DNA of 64,000 nucleotides from Omphiscola glabra (Eukaryota > Mollusca > Gastropoda > Lymnaeidae). The DNA is taken from NCBI GenBank assembly GCA_964017045.1, contig OZ024795.1:54289350-54353349 (forward strand), given 5' to 3'. Positions 21,841-34,600 of this stretch are shown here, piece by piece. Position 1 is the stretch's first letter, and each line of letters starts with the position of its first letter. The translations under genes were made by a program, and so were the position numbers. Under the pieces are notes generated by a model. It saw only the letters and a list, made by a program, of their open reading frames with translations, ran no database searches and had not been told where the DNA came from.

Positions 21841-22326
21841 CAAGAAGAAATATCATTAGCTTTTGCTCCGAACCAGTAGTTCTAGTGGCGTCCTGTTCGG
21901 ATGAAAATCTGCTTTGGTGCCACCCTGTATAGTATTTAACTAGTAATGCCAGTAAACCTGTCACGCATACTCTGTGTTTGGGTCAATCTTAAGTCTAGGT
22001 TAATACCGGTCCAATTAGTGAGGAAGGTCCTAAAGCACACCGCAATCTCTTGTCATAAAACTTGACAGATATTTATTATATGTTTAGAATAAATTTTATG
22101 ATATAATTTTTGAATTAAGATGTTGTAAAAATAAAGTAAAGCTGTTTTGCCTTATGTCACAAACGTTGGACAACATTAAATTTTAAATACATTATTATTA
22201 TTAAATACATGCAAATTTAACTGGTGGTAAAAATAAGTGAACAAGAAATTCTTTTAATAGAACGGTAAAGCATGTAGCTGCTGAACTATTTGGACAACGT
22301 TTTGGAAAAAAAATGATTATAATTAC

Positions 22327-22530
22327 CTTTGCTAAGCATTATATCACAAAATAAATTTGGTTTTGAAGCATCTATGCCGACACTCTTTGCCCAAAATCGT
22401 TTGGGAATAAAGTATTTCCCGTATTTGATTTTACCAAGAAAGTCGGAATAATAGAAGACTTCTATAGGCGACGATTTTAGTTCCGGTAGTGCAAAGCAGC
22501 ACAATGCACCCCATGGCCATGGTTCACCAT
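22327..22530 (-). CDS. Exon J: second half of N-terminal module
   Basis: The 204-bp exon is bounded by AAACAG at 22531 and AAAG|GTAATT at 22326, phase 1 on both sides. It encodes DGEPWPWGALCCFALPEL near its start and later VFYYSDFLGKIKYGKYF, ending CDIMLSK. It joins exon K to the fucolectin-type exon I without a frame break. I recognise no named domain. By position it is the C-terminal half of a compact module between the first EGF unit and the fucolectin-like domain. The CC pair and one later Cys could pair with the Cys in exon K. Confidence 0.65.
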
Positions 22531-22610
22531 CTGTTTAAATTGAATTGAGAAAGACTTGGTTTATAAACTTGGAATAAGGTTGATCACACACACACAAAAC
22601 AACTGAAATT

Positions 22611-22708
22611 AACACCAACTTTATTACTTTGTGACTGGATGAGCAATTGGTGCACAGTAACACCAACTTTATTACTTTGTGACTGGATGAGCAATTGGTG
22701 CACAGTAA
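22611..22708. repeat. About 49-bp direct duplication
   Basis: Two copies of aacaccaactttattacttt followed by gtgactggatgagcaattgg. Confidence 0.9.
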
Positions 22709-22799
22709 CATTAATGTACAGTACGATTGCACCTCAGTTGGTCAGCCATCCGATATCCTCACATAGACCCAACGGACACTGATCCCAATAATAAACTAT

Positions 22800-23395
22800 G
22801 CTGCAGATGGATGGGACTCGTGAGATCATTCTTCCATGGTTGGAACCTGGCAGGCCTGTCAAGTAGTCAGACTGGGCAGATGGATGGGACTCGTGAGATC
22901 AATCTTCCATGGTTGGAACCTGGCAGGCCTGTCAAGCGATATGACTGGGCAGATGGATGGGACTCGTGAGATCATTCTTCTATGGTTGGAACCTGGCAGG
23001 CCTGTCAAGTGGTCAGACTGGGCAGATGGATGGAACTCGTGAGATCAATCTTCCATGGCTGTAACCTGGCAGGCCTGTCAAGTAGTCAGACTGGGCAGAT
23101 GGATGGGACTCGTGAGATCATTCGTCTATGGTTGGAACCTGGCAGGCCTGTCAAGCGATATGACTGGGCAGATGGATGGGACTCGTGAGATCATTCGTCT
23201 ATGGTTGGAACCTGGCAGGCCTGTCAAGCGGTATGACTGGGTAGATGGATGGGACTCATGAGATCTTTCTTCCTTTGTGAGAAACTGGCAGGTCTGTTGA
23301 GCAGTCAGACTGGGCAGATGGATGGGACTCGTGAGATCTTTCTTCCTTTGTGAGAAACTGGCAGGTCTGTTGAGCAGTCAGACTGGGCAGAGACA
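22800..23395. repeat. 73-bp minisatellite, about 8 copies
   Basis: Core gatggatgggactcgtgaga, then tggttggaacctggcaggcc. The period equals that of the large array at 25.7-31.1 kb but the sequence is unrelated by eye. Confidence 0.95.
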
Positions 23396-23547
23396 CTCAC
23401 GACCATCTTCCTAACTTAACATAACATGACATGTCCATAAACTGCAAACAAAAAAAAACCCACATATTTTCCACCCCTTTCCACTTTTCTCCCCATGCGC
23501 ATCCCCCCTTCCCCGTTGTGCAGACATTCGCACCCGGCTATATACAG

Positions 23548-23730
23548 TGCAAAATTCCAGGAAGTGTAATAACCATTAAGCAGAATTCCAGGAAGTGTAA
23601 TAACCATTAAGCAAAATTCCAGGAAGTGTAATAACCATTAAACAAAATTCCAGGAAGTGTAATAACCATTAAACAAAATTCCAGGAAGTGTAATAACCAT
23701 TAAACAGAATTCCAGGAAGTGTAATTTGTG
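23548..23730. repeat. About 32-bp minisatellite, about 6 copies
   Basis: Core aaattccaggaagtgtaata then accattaa. Confidence 0.93.
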
Positions 23731-24423
23731 TAATAGCCATTATAAAGTCAAAAGAACAAATCGGCAACAGATTTAGACCTATCAATACATTTAATAGCGG
23801 TAATATAAATCTCTTTTATAAAATCAACCGGAGCTGAGAATTAGAGAAAAAGAAAATATTTCAAAATACCCCAACTGGTAAATCACTGGTATAGATTAAC
23901 TTAAATTTTGTTTGTAAATAGCAACCAACTATTTTTGAGTGGGCTCCCTCTTTTTTCTTAATAAAGAGCAAACTATATATATAACAGGAAAGGTGGGTGT
24001 CGGTTTTGAAGATTTCTAATTTTGGAATCTCCACAGCGAACGTGTTTCACAGATTCCAAGACTGACGGACGAGAATGGATGTGGTAGAAAAAACAAATGC
24101 AATAAAAACAAGTGAACATGGCTACATTTGCACAGATGACATCGGTAACAGTCGGTGCTCTCCTGATATGTACAGACGAGCGCTGGTCAAATTTAAAAAA
24201 AAAATAAAAAATGGTCCGATTGAAGTTTCGTAAGCAAATAAAATGGCGTCTCGATTTGAGAGTTTATTCCTAAATTTCACCGCACCGTTACCTTGCCTCC
24301 AATTTTTTGATATTGCCCACATCATCCAAGATGGCGACAACAAGCAGGTGTTCCGTTCTTCCTTACTGATGATCTCGCAAGATTGGGAGTTCAGGTCTTG
24401 AACGAAATTGGGCATTTTTACCA
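23731..24423. other. Intronic, no gene
   Basis: No exon or element recognised. It contains short runs such as ccaagatggcgac at about 24326. Confidence 0.45.
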
Positions 24424-24556
24424 TTTTGATCCAGTTTGTCTCCCAAGTAAACTAGTTGCTTGTACCATTTGATCCAGTTTGTCTCCCAAGTAAACTAGTT
24501 GCTTGTACCATTTGATCCAGTTTGTCTCCCAAGTAAACTAGTTGCTTGTACCATTT
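24424..24556. repeat. 43-bp repeat, three copies, at the broken end of a LINE fragment
   Basis: Three copies of tttgatccagtttgtctccc then aagtaaactagttgcttgta. The innermost is continuous with the LINE frame (QLVYLGDKLDQM), so the array grew from the element's truncated end. Confidence 0.85.
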
Positions 24557-25140
24557 GAGCATAATCTCTTGTTTGAGAATGGTCCAGTAGTTCGTCAAGA
24601 GTGAGTAGACCGTCTTCTCTGAGTTAATTTCCATTTTCCATTGCTGCATGTACCTATTGATAGCCAAAAGGTCTTGCTGCAGGAGCTGTAACAGTCGAGT
24701 GGCATCCTTACCAGCACTCAGATGACTTAATTGACAAATCATTGATGTGGGCAATGAAGAGTGTGCAACTAAGGGCTGACCTCTGACCCCTGTGGTAGCC
24801 CCCGTTCCAAAGTTCTCTTCCTCAAGGTTTCACTGCCAAACTTTGTGTCGATTGTACGATAGTAAGAAAACAGGCAAGCCACCTGCACATGAATGCAGTT
24901 ACGCCTAGGCCATGCAATTTTAACAATAAACAAGACCTCAAAACTGTGTCATAAGCCTGTCGGAGATCAAAGCATACAGCCATAATGTGGGATTTTTTTC
25001 TGTTGACCATCGATCATTGACCAGAGAGAGATATAGCACATGATCTATAGACTTCTTTCCTTTTTGGAAGCCCACCCGATTCACGTTTAGACAATTCGCA
25101 CTCTCCAAGTTCCTGCCAATAGAAGTTTTCATTTACCATT
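24557..25140 (-). mobile_element. Degenerate non-LTR retrotransposon fragment (reverse transcriptase)
   Basis: In shifting frames the minus strand encodes NRVGFQKGKKSIDHVLYL, then AVCFDLRQAYDTVL, then a LPQGSEVSP-like stretch, then DLLAINRYMQQWKMEINSEK and QLVYLGD. These follow the order of reverse transcriptase motifs in Jockey/I-type LINEs. The catalytic FADD region is missing or broken, and several stops and frameshifts show it is dead. Confidence 0.7.
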
Positions 25141-25490
25141 CTCTCATCTACACATGATGTTAGGGAGATTGGCTCTGTGTATAGTTACTAGTTCGCCAGC
25201 AGCCGCGTAGAGGGCATGGTCTTATGACTGCAACATCCCACTTTTCACCCGCATTTGAACAAACCCCCCTCCCTTCTTTGCGAACATCAGTTATGAACTT
25301 GGAGATCCCACATTGAAAATAATATATGTTAAGGTTTGCTTGTACTCGTCAATGGAAGATGAGATTTGAAGATGAGATGGAAATTTTCAATTTTGACAAA
25401 GTTCGCTTGAGTTGATTTCAAAACATATCTAATTTAAATACTAGAGCACGATGTCACCAGCAGCAGAAATTGTATAGTCTATATATGGAT
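25141..25490. other. Intronic, no gene
   Basis: Nothing recognised. Confidence 0.45.
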
Positions 25491-25735
25491 CCCACGCTAT
25501 CAGGAGCACTAAATAAAGGCAGGCTATGCTGGGAGGGATACTTAGAAAGAATGCCAAATGACAGAGGAGTGAAGAGGGAGCACCACCAAAACCTCAGAGG
25601 AAAACGACCCAAAGGCAGACCTATAGGATGGATGATGTGAAAAGTTCTACATCATCTGGGAGAACAAGCATACAAAAGAAAAGCATCAATGATTGGAAGG
25701 AAGTGGTAAGGCAGGCCAAAGCCATATTTGGGCGC
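25491..25735 (+). mobile_element. LINE 3' coding end, seed of the 73-bp array
   Basis: The plus strand encodes LCWEGYLERMPNDRG, then GKRPKGRPIGWM, then after a frameshift DWKEVVRQAKAIFGR. This is the R.W.GH..RMP.DR..GKR..GRP..W end of many APE-type LINE ORF2 proteins. Its last codons flow directly into the first array unit, whose translation contains EWKRVVMKGKAIFGR. Confidence 0.65.
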
Positions 25736-28700
25736 TAGCACCACAGTGATGGATGTATGGCCTGAGTGGAAGAGAGTGGTGATGAAGGGAAAAGCCATAT
25801 TTGGGCGCTAGCACCACAGTGATGGATGTATGGCCTGAGTGGAAGAGAGTGGTGATGAAGGGAAAAGCCATATTTGGGCGCTAGCACCACAGTGATGGAT
25901 GTATGGCCTGAGTGGAAGAGAGTGGTGATGAAGGGAAAAGCCATATTTGGGCGCTAGCACCACAGTGATGGATGTATGGCCTGAGTGGAAGAGAGTGGTG
26001 ATGAAGGGAAAAGCCATATTTGGGCGCTAGCACCACAGTGATGGATGTATGGCCTGAGTGGAAGAGAGTGGTGATGAAGGGAAAAGCCATATTTGGGCGG
26101 TAGCACCACAGTGATGGATGTATGGCCTGAGTGGAAGAGAGTGGTGATGAAGGGAAAAGCCATATTTGGGCGCTAGCACCACAGTGATGGATGTATGGCC
26201 TGAGTGGAAGAGAGTGGTGATGAAGGGAAAAGCCATATTTGGGCGCTAGCACCACAGTGATGGATGTATGGCCTGAGTGGAAGAGAGTGGTGATGAAGGG
26301 AAAAGCCATATTTGGGCGCTAGCACCACAGTGATGGATGTATGGCCTGAGTGGAAGAGAGTGGTGATGAAGGGAAAAGCCATATTTGGGCGCTAGCACCA
26401 CAGTGATGGATGTATGGCCTGAGTGGAAGAGAGTGGTGATGAAGGGAAAAGCCATATTTGGGCGCTAGCACCACAGTGATGGATGTATGGCCTGAGTGGA
26501 AGAGAGTGGTGATGAAGGGAAAAGCCATATTTGGGCGGTAGCACCACAGTGATGGATGTATGGCCTGAGTGGAAGAGAGTGGTGATGAAGGGAAAAGCCA
26601 TATTTGGGCGCTAGCACCACAGTGATGGATGTATGGCCTGAGTGGAAGAGAGTGGTGATGAAGGAAAAGCCATATTTGGGCGCTAGCACCACAGTGATGG
26701 ATGTATGGCCTGAGTGGAAGAGAGTGGTGATGAAGGGAAAAGCCATATTTGGGCGCTAGCACCACAGTGATGGATGTATGGCCTGAGTGGAAGAGAGTGG
26801 TGATGAAGGGAAAAGCCATATTTGGGCGCTAGCACCACAGTGATGGATGTATGGCCTGAGTGGAAGAGAGTGGTGATGAAGGGAAAAGCCATATTTGGGC
26901 GCTAGCACCACAGTGATGGATGTATGGCCTGAGTGGAAGAGAGTGGTGATGAAGGGAAAAGCCATATTTGGGCGCTAGCACCACAGTGATGGATGTATGG
27001 CCTGAGTGGAAGAGAGTGGTGATGAAGGGAAAAGCCATATTTGGGCGCTAGCACCACAGTGATGGATGTATGGCCTGAGTGGAAGAGAGTGGTGATGAAG
27101 GGAAAAGCCATATTTGGGCGGTAGCACCACAGTGATGGATGTATGGCCTGAGTGGAAGAGAGTGGTGATGAAGGGAAAAGCCATATTTGGGCGCTAGCAC
27201 CACAGTGATGGATGTATGGCCTGAGTGGAAGAGAGTGGTGATGAAGGGAAAAGCCATATTTGGGCGCTAGCACCACAGTGATGGATGTATGGCCTGAGTG
27301 GAAGAGAGTGGTGATGAAGGGAAAAGCCAAATTTGGGCGCTAGCACCACAGTGATGGATGTATGGCCTGAGTGGAAGAGAGTGGTGATGAAGGGAAAAGC
27401 CATATTTGGGCGGTAGCACCACAGTGATGGATGTATGGCCTGAGTGGAAGAGAGTGGTGATGAAGGGAAAAGCCATATTTGGGCGGTAGCACCACAGTGA
27501 TGGATGTATGGCCTGAGTGGAAGAGAGTGGTGATGAAGGGAAAAACCAAATTTGGGCGCTAGCACCACAGTGATGGATGTATGGCCTGAGTGGAAGAGAG
27601 TGGTGATGAAGGGAAAAGCCATATTTGGGCGGTAGCACCACAGTGATGGATGTATGGCCTGAGTGGAAGAGAGTGGTGATGAAGGGAAAAGCCATATTTG
27701 GGCGGTAGCACCAGTGATGGATGTATGGCCTGAGTGGAAGAGAGTGGTGATGAAGGGAAAAGCCATATTTGGGCGGTAGCACCACAGTGATGGATGTATG
27801 GCCTGAGTGGAAGAGAGTGGTGATGAAGGGAAAAGCCAAATTTGGGCGCTAGCACCACAGTGATGGATGTATGGCCTGAGTGGAAGAGAGTGGTGATGAA
27901 GGGAAAAGCCATATTTGGGCGCTAGCACCACAGTGATGGATGTATGGCCTGAGTGGAAGAGAGTGGTGATGAAGGGAAAAGCCATATTTGGGCGCTAGCA
28001 CCACAGTGATGGATGTATGGCCTGAGTGGAAGAGAGTGGTGATGAAGGGAAAAGCCATATTTGGGCGCTAGCACCACAGTGATGGATGTATGGCCTGAGT
28101 GGAAGAGAGTGGTGATGAAGGGAAAAGCCATATTTGGGCGCTAGCACCACAGTGATGGATGTATGGCCTGAGTGGAAGAGAGTGGTGATGAAGGGAAAAG
28201 CCATATTTGGGCGGTAGCACCACAGTGATGGATGTATGGCCTGAGTGGAAGAGAGTGGTGATGAAGGGAAAAGCCATATTTGGGCGCTAGCACCACAGTG
28301 ATGGATGTATGGCCTGAGTGGAAGAGAGTGGTGATGAAGGGAAAAGCCATATTTGGGCGGTAGCACCACAGTGATGGATGTATGGCCTGAGTGGAAGAGA
28401 GTGGTGATGAAGGGAAAAGCCATATTTGGGCGCTAGCACCACAGTGATGGATGTATGGCCTGAGTGGAAGAGAGTGGTGATGAAGGGAAAAGCCATATTT
28501 GGGCGGTAGCACCACAGTGATGGATGTATGGCCTGAGTGGAAGAGAGTGGTGATGAAGGGAAAAGCCATATTTGGGCGCTAGCACCACAGTGATGGATGT
28601 ATGGCCTGAGTGGAAGAGAGTGGTGATGAAGGGAAAAGCCATATTTGGGCGCTAGCACCACAGTGATGGATGTATGGCCTGAGTGGAAGAGAGTGGTGAT

Positions 28701-31065
28701 GAAGGGAAAAGCCATATTTGGGCGGTAGCACCACAGTGATGGATGTATGGCCTGAGTGGAAGAGAGTGGTGATGAAGGGAAAAGCCATATTTGGGCGCTA
28801 GCACCACAGTGATGGATGTATGGCCTGAGTGGAAGAGAGTGGTGATGAAGGGAAAAGCCATATTTGGGCGCTAGCACCACAGTGATGGATGTATGGCCTT
28901 AGTGGAAGAGAGTGGTGATGAAGGGAAAAGCCATATTTGGGCGCTAGCACCACAGTGATGGATGTATGGCCTGAGTGGAAGAGAGTGGTGATGAAGGGAA
29001 AAGCCATATTTGGGCGCTAGCACCACAGTGATGGATGTATGGCCTGAGTGGAAGAGAGTGGTGATGAAGGGAAAAGCCATATTTGGGCGCTAGCATCACA
29101 GTGATGGATGTATGGCCTGAGTGGAAGAGAGTGGTGATGAAGGGAAAAGCCATATTTGGGCGGTAGCACCACAGTGATGGATGTATGGCCTGAGTGGAAG
29201 AGAGTGGTGATGAAGGGAAAAGCCATATTTGGGCGGTAGCACCACAGTGATGGATGTATGGCCTGAGTGGAAGAGAGTGGTGATGAAGGGAAAAGCCATA
29301 TTTGGGCGCTAGCACCACAGTGATGGATGTATGGCCTGAGTGGAAGAGAGTGGTGATGAAGGGAAAAGCCATATTTGGGCGCTAGCACCACAGTGATGGA
29401 TGTATGGCCTGAGTGGAAGAGAGTGGTGATGAAGGGAAAAGCCATATTTGGGCGCTAGCACCACAGTGATGGATGTATGGCCTGAGTGGAAGAGAGTGGT
29501 GATGAAGGGAAAAGCCATATTTGGGCGCTAGCACCACAGTGATGGATGTATGGCCTGAGTGGAAGAGAGTGGTGATGAAGGGAAAAGCCATATTTGGGCG
29601 CTAGCACCACAGTGATGGATGTATGGCCTGAGTGGAAGAGAGTGGTGATGAAGGGAAAAGCCATATTTGGGCGCTAGCACCACAGTGATGGATGTATGGC
29701 CTGAGTGGAAGAGAGTGGTGATGAAGGGAAAAGCCATATTTGGGCGCTAGCACCACAGTGATGGATGTATGGCCTGAGTGGAAGAGAGTGGTGATGAAGG
29801 GAAAAGCCATATTTGGGCGCTAGCACCACAGTGATGGATGTATGGCCTGAGTGGAAGAGAGTGGTGATGAAGGGAAAAGCCATATTTGGGCGGTAGCACC
29901 ACAGTGATGGATGTATGGCCTGAGTGGAAGAGAGTGGTGATGAAGGGAAAAGCCATATTTGGGCGCTAGCACCACAGTGATGGATGTATGGCCTGAGTGG
30001 AAGAGAGTGGTGATGAAGGGAAAAGCCATATTTGGGCGCTAGCACCACAGTGATGGATGTATGGCCTGAGTGGAAGAGAGTGGTGATGAAGGGAAAAGCC
30101 ATATTTGGGCGCTAGCACCACAGTGATGGATGTATGGCCTGAGTGGAAGAGAGTGGTGATGAAGGGAAAAGCCAAATTTGGGCGCTAGCACCACAGTGAT
30201 GGATGTATGGCCTGAGTGGAAGAGAGTGGTGATGAAGGGAAAAGCCATATTTGGGCGGTAGCACCACAGTGATGGATGTATGGCCTGAGTGGAAGAGAGT
30301 GGTGATGAAGGGAAAAGCCATATTTGGGCGGTAGCACCACAGTGATGGATGTATGGCCTGAGTGGAAGAGAGTGGTGATGAAGGGAAAAACCAAATTTGG
30401 GCGCTAGCACCACAGTGATGGATGTATGGCCTGAGTGGAAGAGAGTGGTGATGAAGGGAAAAGCCATATTTGGGCGGTAGCACCACAGTGATGGATGTAT
30501 GGCCTGAGTGGAAGAGAGTGGTGATGAAGGGAAAAGCCATATTTGGGCGGTAGCACCACAGTGATGGATGTATGGCCTGAGTGGAAGAGAGTGGTGATGA
30601 AGGGAAAAGCCATATTTGGGCGCTAGCACCACAGTGATGGATGTATGGCCTGAGTGGAAGAGAGTGGTGATGAAGGGAAAAGCCAAATTTGGGCGCTAGC
30701 ACCACAGTGATGGATGTATGGCCTGAGTGGAAGAGAGTGGTGATGAAGGGAAAAGCCATATTTGGGCGGTAGCACCACAGTGATGGATGTATGGCCTGAG
30801 TGGAAGAGAGTGGTGATGAAGGGAAAAGCCAAATTTGGGCGCTAGCACCACAGTGATGGATGTATGGTCTGAGTGGAAGAGAGTGGTGATGAAGGGAAAA
30901 GCCATATTTGGGCGCTAGCACCACAGTGATGGATGTATGGCCTGAGTGGAAGAGAGTGGTGATGAAGGGAAAAGCCAAATTTGGGCGGTAGCACCACAGT
31001 GATGGATGTATGGTCTGAGTGGAAGAGAGTGGTGATGAAGGGAAAAGCCCTATACATGGGCTCTA
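25722..31065. repeat. 5.3-kb array of about 73 copies of a 73-bp unit
   Basis: Unit: aaaagccatatttgggcgct, then agcaccacagtgatggatgt, then atggcctgagtggaagagag, then tggtgatgaaggg. Copies are nearly identical. The recurrent variants are gcgCtag/gcgGtag and ccaTattt/ccaAattt. Two units are shortened (one base near 26665, three bases near 27712). 73 is not a multiple of three, so all long minus-strand frames here (FHSGHTSIT and similar) are repeat artefacts. The array lies in the intron between exons K and J. Confidence 0.98.
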
Positions 31066-31314
31066 GCGCCACAGGGATGGTCAGAGGGGAAGGAAGTTGT
31101 ATATCTCTCCATTCATGTGCCTTATTTGATTTCATCCAACATCATGTACAAAGTTATACTGTTACAAAAGTGAATTTTGCTTTTGAGTTTTCAATTAATT
31201 TTACTTCAAAAATCATTCAATTTTACAGTGAAATTTCATTATTAGCAAATCAAAAGTAAATTTACCAAAATATACATCTGTTTATATCTAGGTTCCCCAC
31301 TGTTCCATACTTAC

Positions 31315-31449
31315 CCTTGATAAAAATAAGCCCATAAGTAATGAGTGATTTCTTGAGTAATTTGTAAACAAAATTCTTCGGGGCGCCATCGTTGCAAGTT
31401 GAACGGTTATGGTCAAACAGAGGGTGTGTCTCGTTATAGACGTCATTTA
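31315..31449 (-). CDS. Exon K: first half of N-terminal cysteine-containing module
   Basis: Reading begins VNDVYNETHPLFDHNRSTC and ends GLIFIK before a donor G|GTAAGTATGG at 31314. The 'LFD.NRSTC' motif resembles the 'DG..STC' stretch that follows the first EGF unit in molluscan relatives and is reminiscent of F5/8-type modules. Two potential N-glycosylation sites (NET, NRS) are visible. Two acceptors are in the same frame: TTTCAG at 31450 (135-bp exon, used here) and CTCACAG at 31474 (159 bp, adding eight residues). Both keep phase 1, so alternative use would be tolerated. Confidence 0.65.
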
Positions 31450-31605
31450 CTGAAATTGAATCACAAATCCCATCTGTGAGATAACGTAGATGTTGCATAG
31501 TAAAACTTACATGATGGTGAGATTCACTTTTTAAAATTTAACCAACGCTGAGACTTCTATCAAAGCAATTTTGTTTATGTAAAGCAAATAGATTAATATA
31601 GAGTT

Positions 31606-31641
31606 CATCCTACCCTACTGGCAAGCTGAATCATAATAGTA
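31606..31641 (-). repeat. Isolated unit of the exon-L-derived minisatellite
   Basis: ctactggcaagctgaa then tcataatag matches the units at 35325-35718 and is separated from them by a 3.7-kb insertion beginning at the ataatagta/ggtattcta junction. Confidence 0.7.
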
Positions 31642-34600
31642 GGTATTCTAAATGAAAATTTCATAATGAAATTAAATAAAATTCAACTATTCCCCTAAAT
31701 AGAGTTTGCCTTCATTATAACAGAACCACAAATTTTAATGCTCTATCACCAATATTTAGAAAGTTATGAATTTTTAAAAAATCAGGAACAGCGTCAATTT
31801 TTAGACGCCAGGAAAGTGTAGTTTTGGCACCCGCTATCTTCTAAAATAACTATGTTGGAACTTTCAAATCTCTTGCACACACAACCAGTTATACATATAA
31901 CAAACTCAATTTTTTTCAGGGTTGTCACTAAATTGTAAATACAATTTTTATTCATTTAAAAACAAGCCGAAGCTCAATTTGTCAAAATATTAAAAGGGAG
32001 ACAAAAAGTCAATTTTACTTCACTTTCAAAAAATCATAAAAAATTAACTAATTAAGCTATTCTTAATATCCAGGAGTCAAGTTAAAGTTAATTTAAAGCA
32101 CATCAATGTGAAATCATCAGGCAAAGGTGAAAACAACCAACTATTTTACAGAAATTATTTCAGCAAGGCATGTTCACAAAAACTAAGAAATTCATAGATT
32201 TTTAAAATTTCGTAATAAATTAACCAAGTAAGATATCCTAACAAATTTTACACAGCATTGTAGAACATGCTAATCTTTTTAATAATAAAGCAACATACTA
32301 AGGTTTAGGAAACAAAATTCTGCTCAATAATAATTATACAAATGGTCACTTTCGCATCCGAAAATTTAAAATTCCCAACTTCTTAAGAACATTTATACAA
32401 GTAAAAAATCTGCAGGAATCATCAACTATGCATTAGTAATAATGAAAATCAATTTACAAGAACAAAAGGATTATCTCAGTAAGTCATGTTCATAATAACG
32501 AAGGAATTTCATTTTCTTTTTTTTTTTATTCATAAAAAATTAAGAAGCAAGGTATGTACGTAAAATTTATAGCATGTCTTTTAAATATAGCCATAAATGG
32601 TTTTAAGAATCTGTCAGTTAATTATGATTCTTTTACTGAACTGACAGTACATCTGATGATACTTATAAAAGTCTGTTAATAAAATTAACTAGTACTATGT
32701 CTGTTAGGGCAGCAACTATGAAGTCATTTGACAAAAAATTTGAATAGGTATTCTAAATGACGCTCTGAAAATTACGCTGCACTTAGATTTTTCTAGTAGG
32801 GTAGCGTTAACCGTCTTAGCATTTGTCCCATCGTATTTGTTGGACTGGAAGCAACGGATTTAGAAAGTACTGATGTAGATCTTTATTCTGATATTGGTTT
32901 GCAATTTGAAGTCATTTGACTAAAAATTTGAAGAATTTCTTACATCTTAACTTGGTGAGAAAACAATTATAAATTGTGTATATTGCAATGTCCATTTGCT
33001 GTTGGGACTCTCACACTGTTTAGGGCGAGAAGAAGACAAACTTTTTAAATCTGATGCTGCTGTAGCTGAAAGTGCTACTAATAGAATTATTGTTATGGTA
33101 CCAAGGCCAAGAGGTGATAAAAAAATGGTTGTAGGGTAGAATGGATTACATTTTGTGAGAAGTCAAAAATTCCTAGCTTTAAAGGCAATAGATTTTAACT
33201 GATTTTTTTTAAAAAGCTGGTTCATCAAATATTTTTCACTTTATAAACATAAATGATAATTTCATTTTTCACATGTGTCATTCTAAGTGCATCCAATTTA
33301 AAATTACAGTGTCATTTTAAATTTAACAATTTAATAATTTAAAAGGATATTGTTTTAATGACAATGTCAATTGTTTTGTTGTATTGCTCTTATTTATTTG
33401 AAGCTTACTGGCCCACATTGGGATATTGTCACTAGATTTAATTTAAAATACTTTGAATTTTATACATATGTGAAATGTATGGTTGAAGTCTGTTTCAAAG
33501 TATATTTAACTCATCATACCATTACCATGAATCAGATGTATAAGAATCTGACGATTTTTTTTCTTCTTTTGAATGTGTTGACTAAATTTTGTCAAGAAGC
33601 TTTAAATGTTTCAAGAAGACAACTTGGTGAAAAATTTGTAAGAATAATACCCACAGAAACACAACTTTCTTAAATGAAATTAAGCTTATATCAATATCCA
33701 TGTTGAGGAAGTCATCCAGGATGCAGGGTTCCAATGCCTTTTCCATACAGGACTGTGTCGATCGTGTACAGAGAGTGAGTGTTAGTGTTGGACTCATTGA
33801 TCTCCATGGTGTCAGGAAAAATGTCTGCAATCCAGTAGCCGAAAACCTGTTAATAAGAGCATTTTTTTTATTAGTCCGGAATTAGTATGGCTAGAAAACA
33901 TTCATATTATTATTATAATATTCATTTCAATCAACTTAGCATGCATATGTGATTTTGTAAGCTATCAGTAAACAAAATACTGCTACTAAAATATACTAAC
34001 CGTTGATCATGGATGATTGCCTTCTCGGAATTAAGATAAGTGCATCATTTGATGACTGTTGTTTCTGATGATCTGTTTAGGTAATGCTATGCTTCTCCCC
34101 TTTCCTTTAAGTTGAAAGCAGTCTATAGGTTGTATATCTCATCCACTGAAATATAATATAATGAAAATATAGGCCTCATATAATAGAGCTAAGTAAGAAT
34201 ATTTCTTTTGGCCTCTACCATTTATGAAAGGGGGGGAGGCAATTTTGTTCAATCACATTTATCTTGCCCCTAATCTGTATTGTAAATCTTATACTATAAC
34301 TTCATTTTTAAAAAAAGATGAGTAAAACTGATTATGAAAAATTCTGTTATAACCGAAAAATTAACAAAAATTAATAAAAACAGAAGTTGATGTTCACCTT
34401 AGTGAAAATAATACTGTGCCCCAAAAAAACATTCACAATGAATGAATGGCCGCCATTCAATAACTATTCGCGAATCGATATGATACTAACATTTTAATGA
34501 ATTACTGGTCATTCTTAACGCATGCTCAAATATTTAAAAAAATCTAATTAAACATTTAAACATCTGATTTAAATAGTTATGCAATCCTTTAAAGTGTTCC

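Noticed and set aside
22800..23395. Relationship between the two 73-bp arrays
   Set aside because: Same period but no sequence similarity visible beyond gatggatg; treated as coincidence.
25686..31135. Many stacked frames of 69-288 codons (FHSGHTSITVV)
   Set aside because: They are cycling frames of the 73-bp unit on the opposite strand to the LINE remnant that seeded it.
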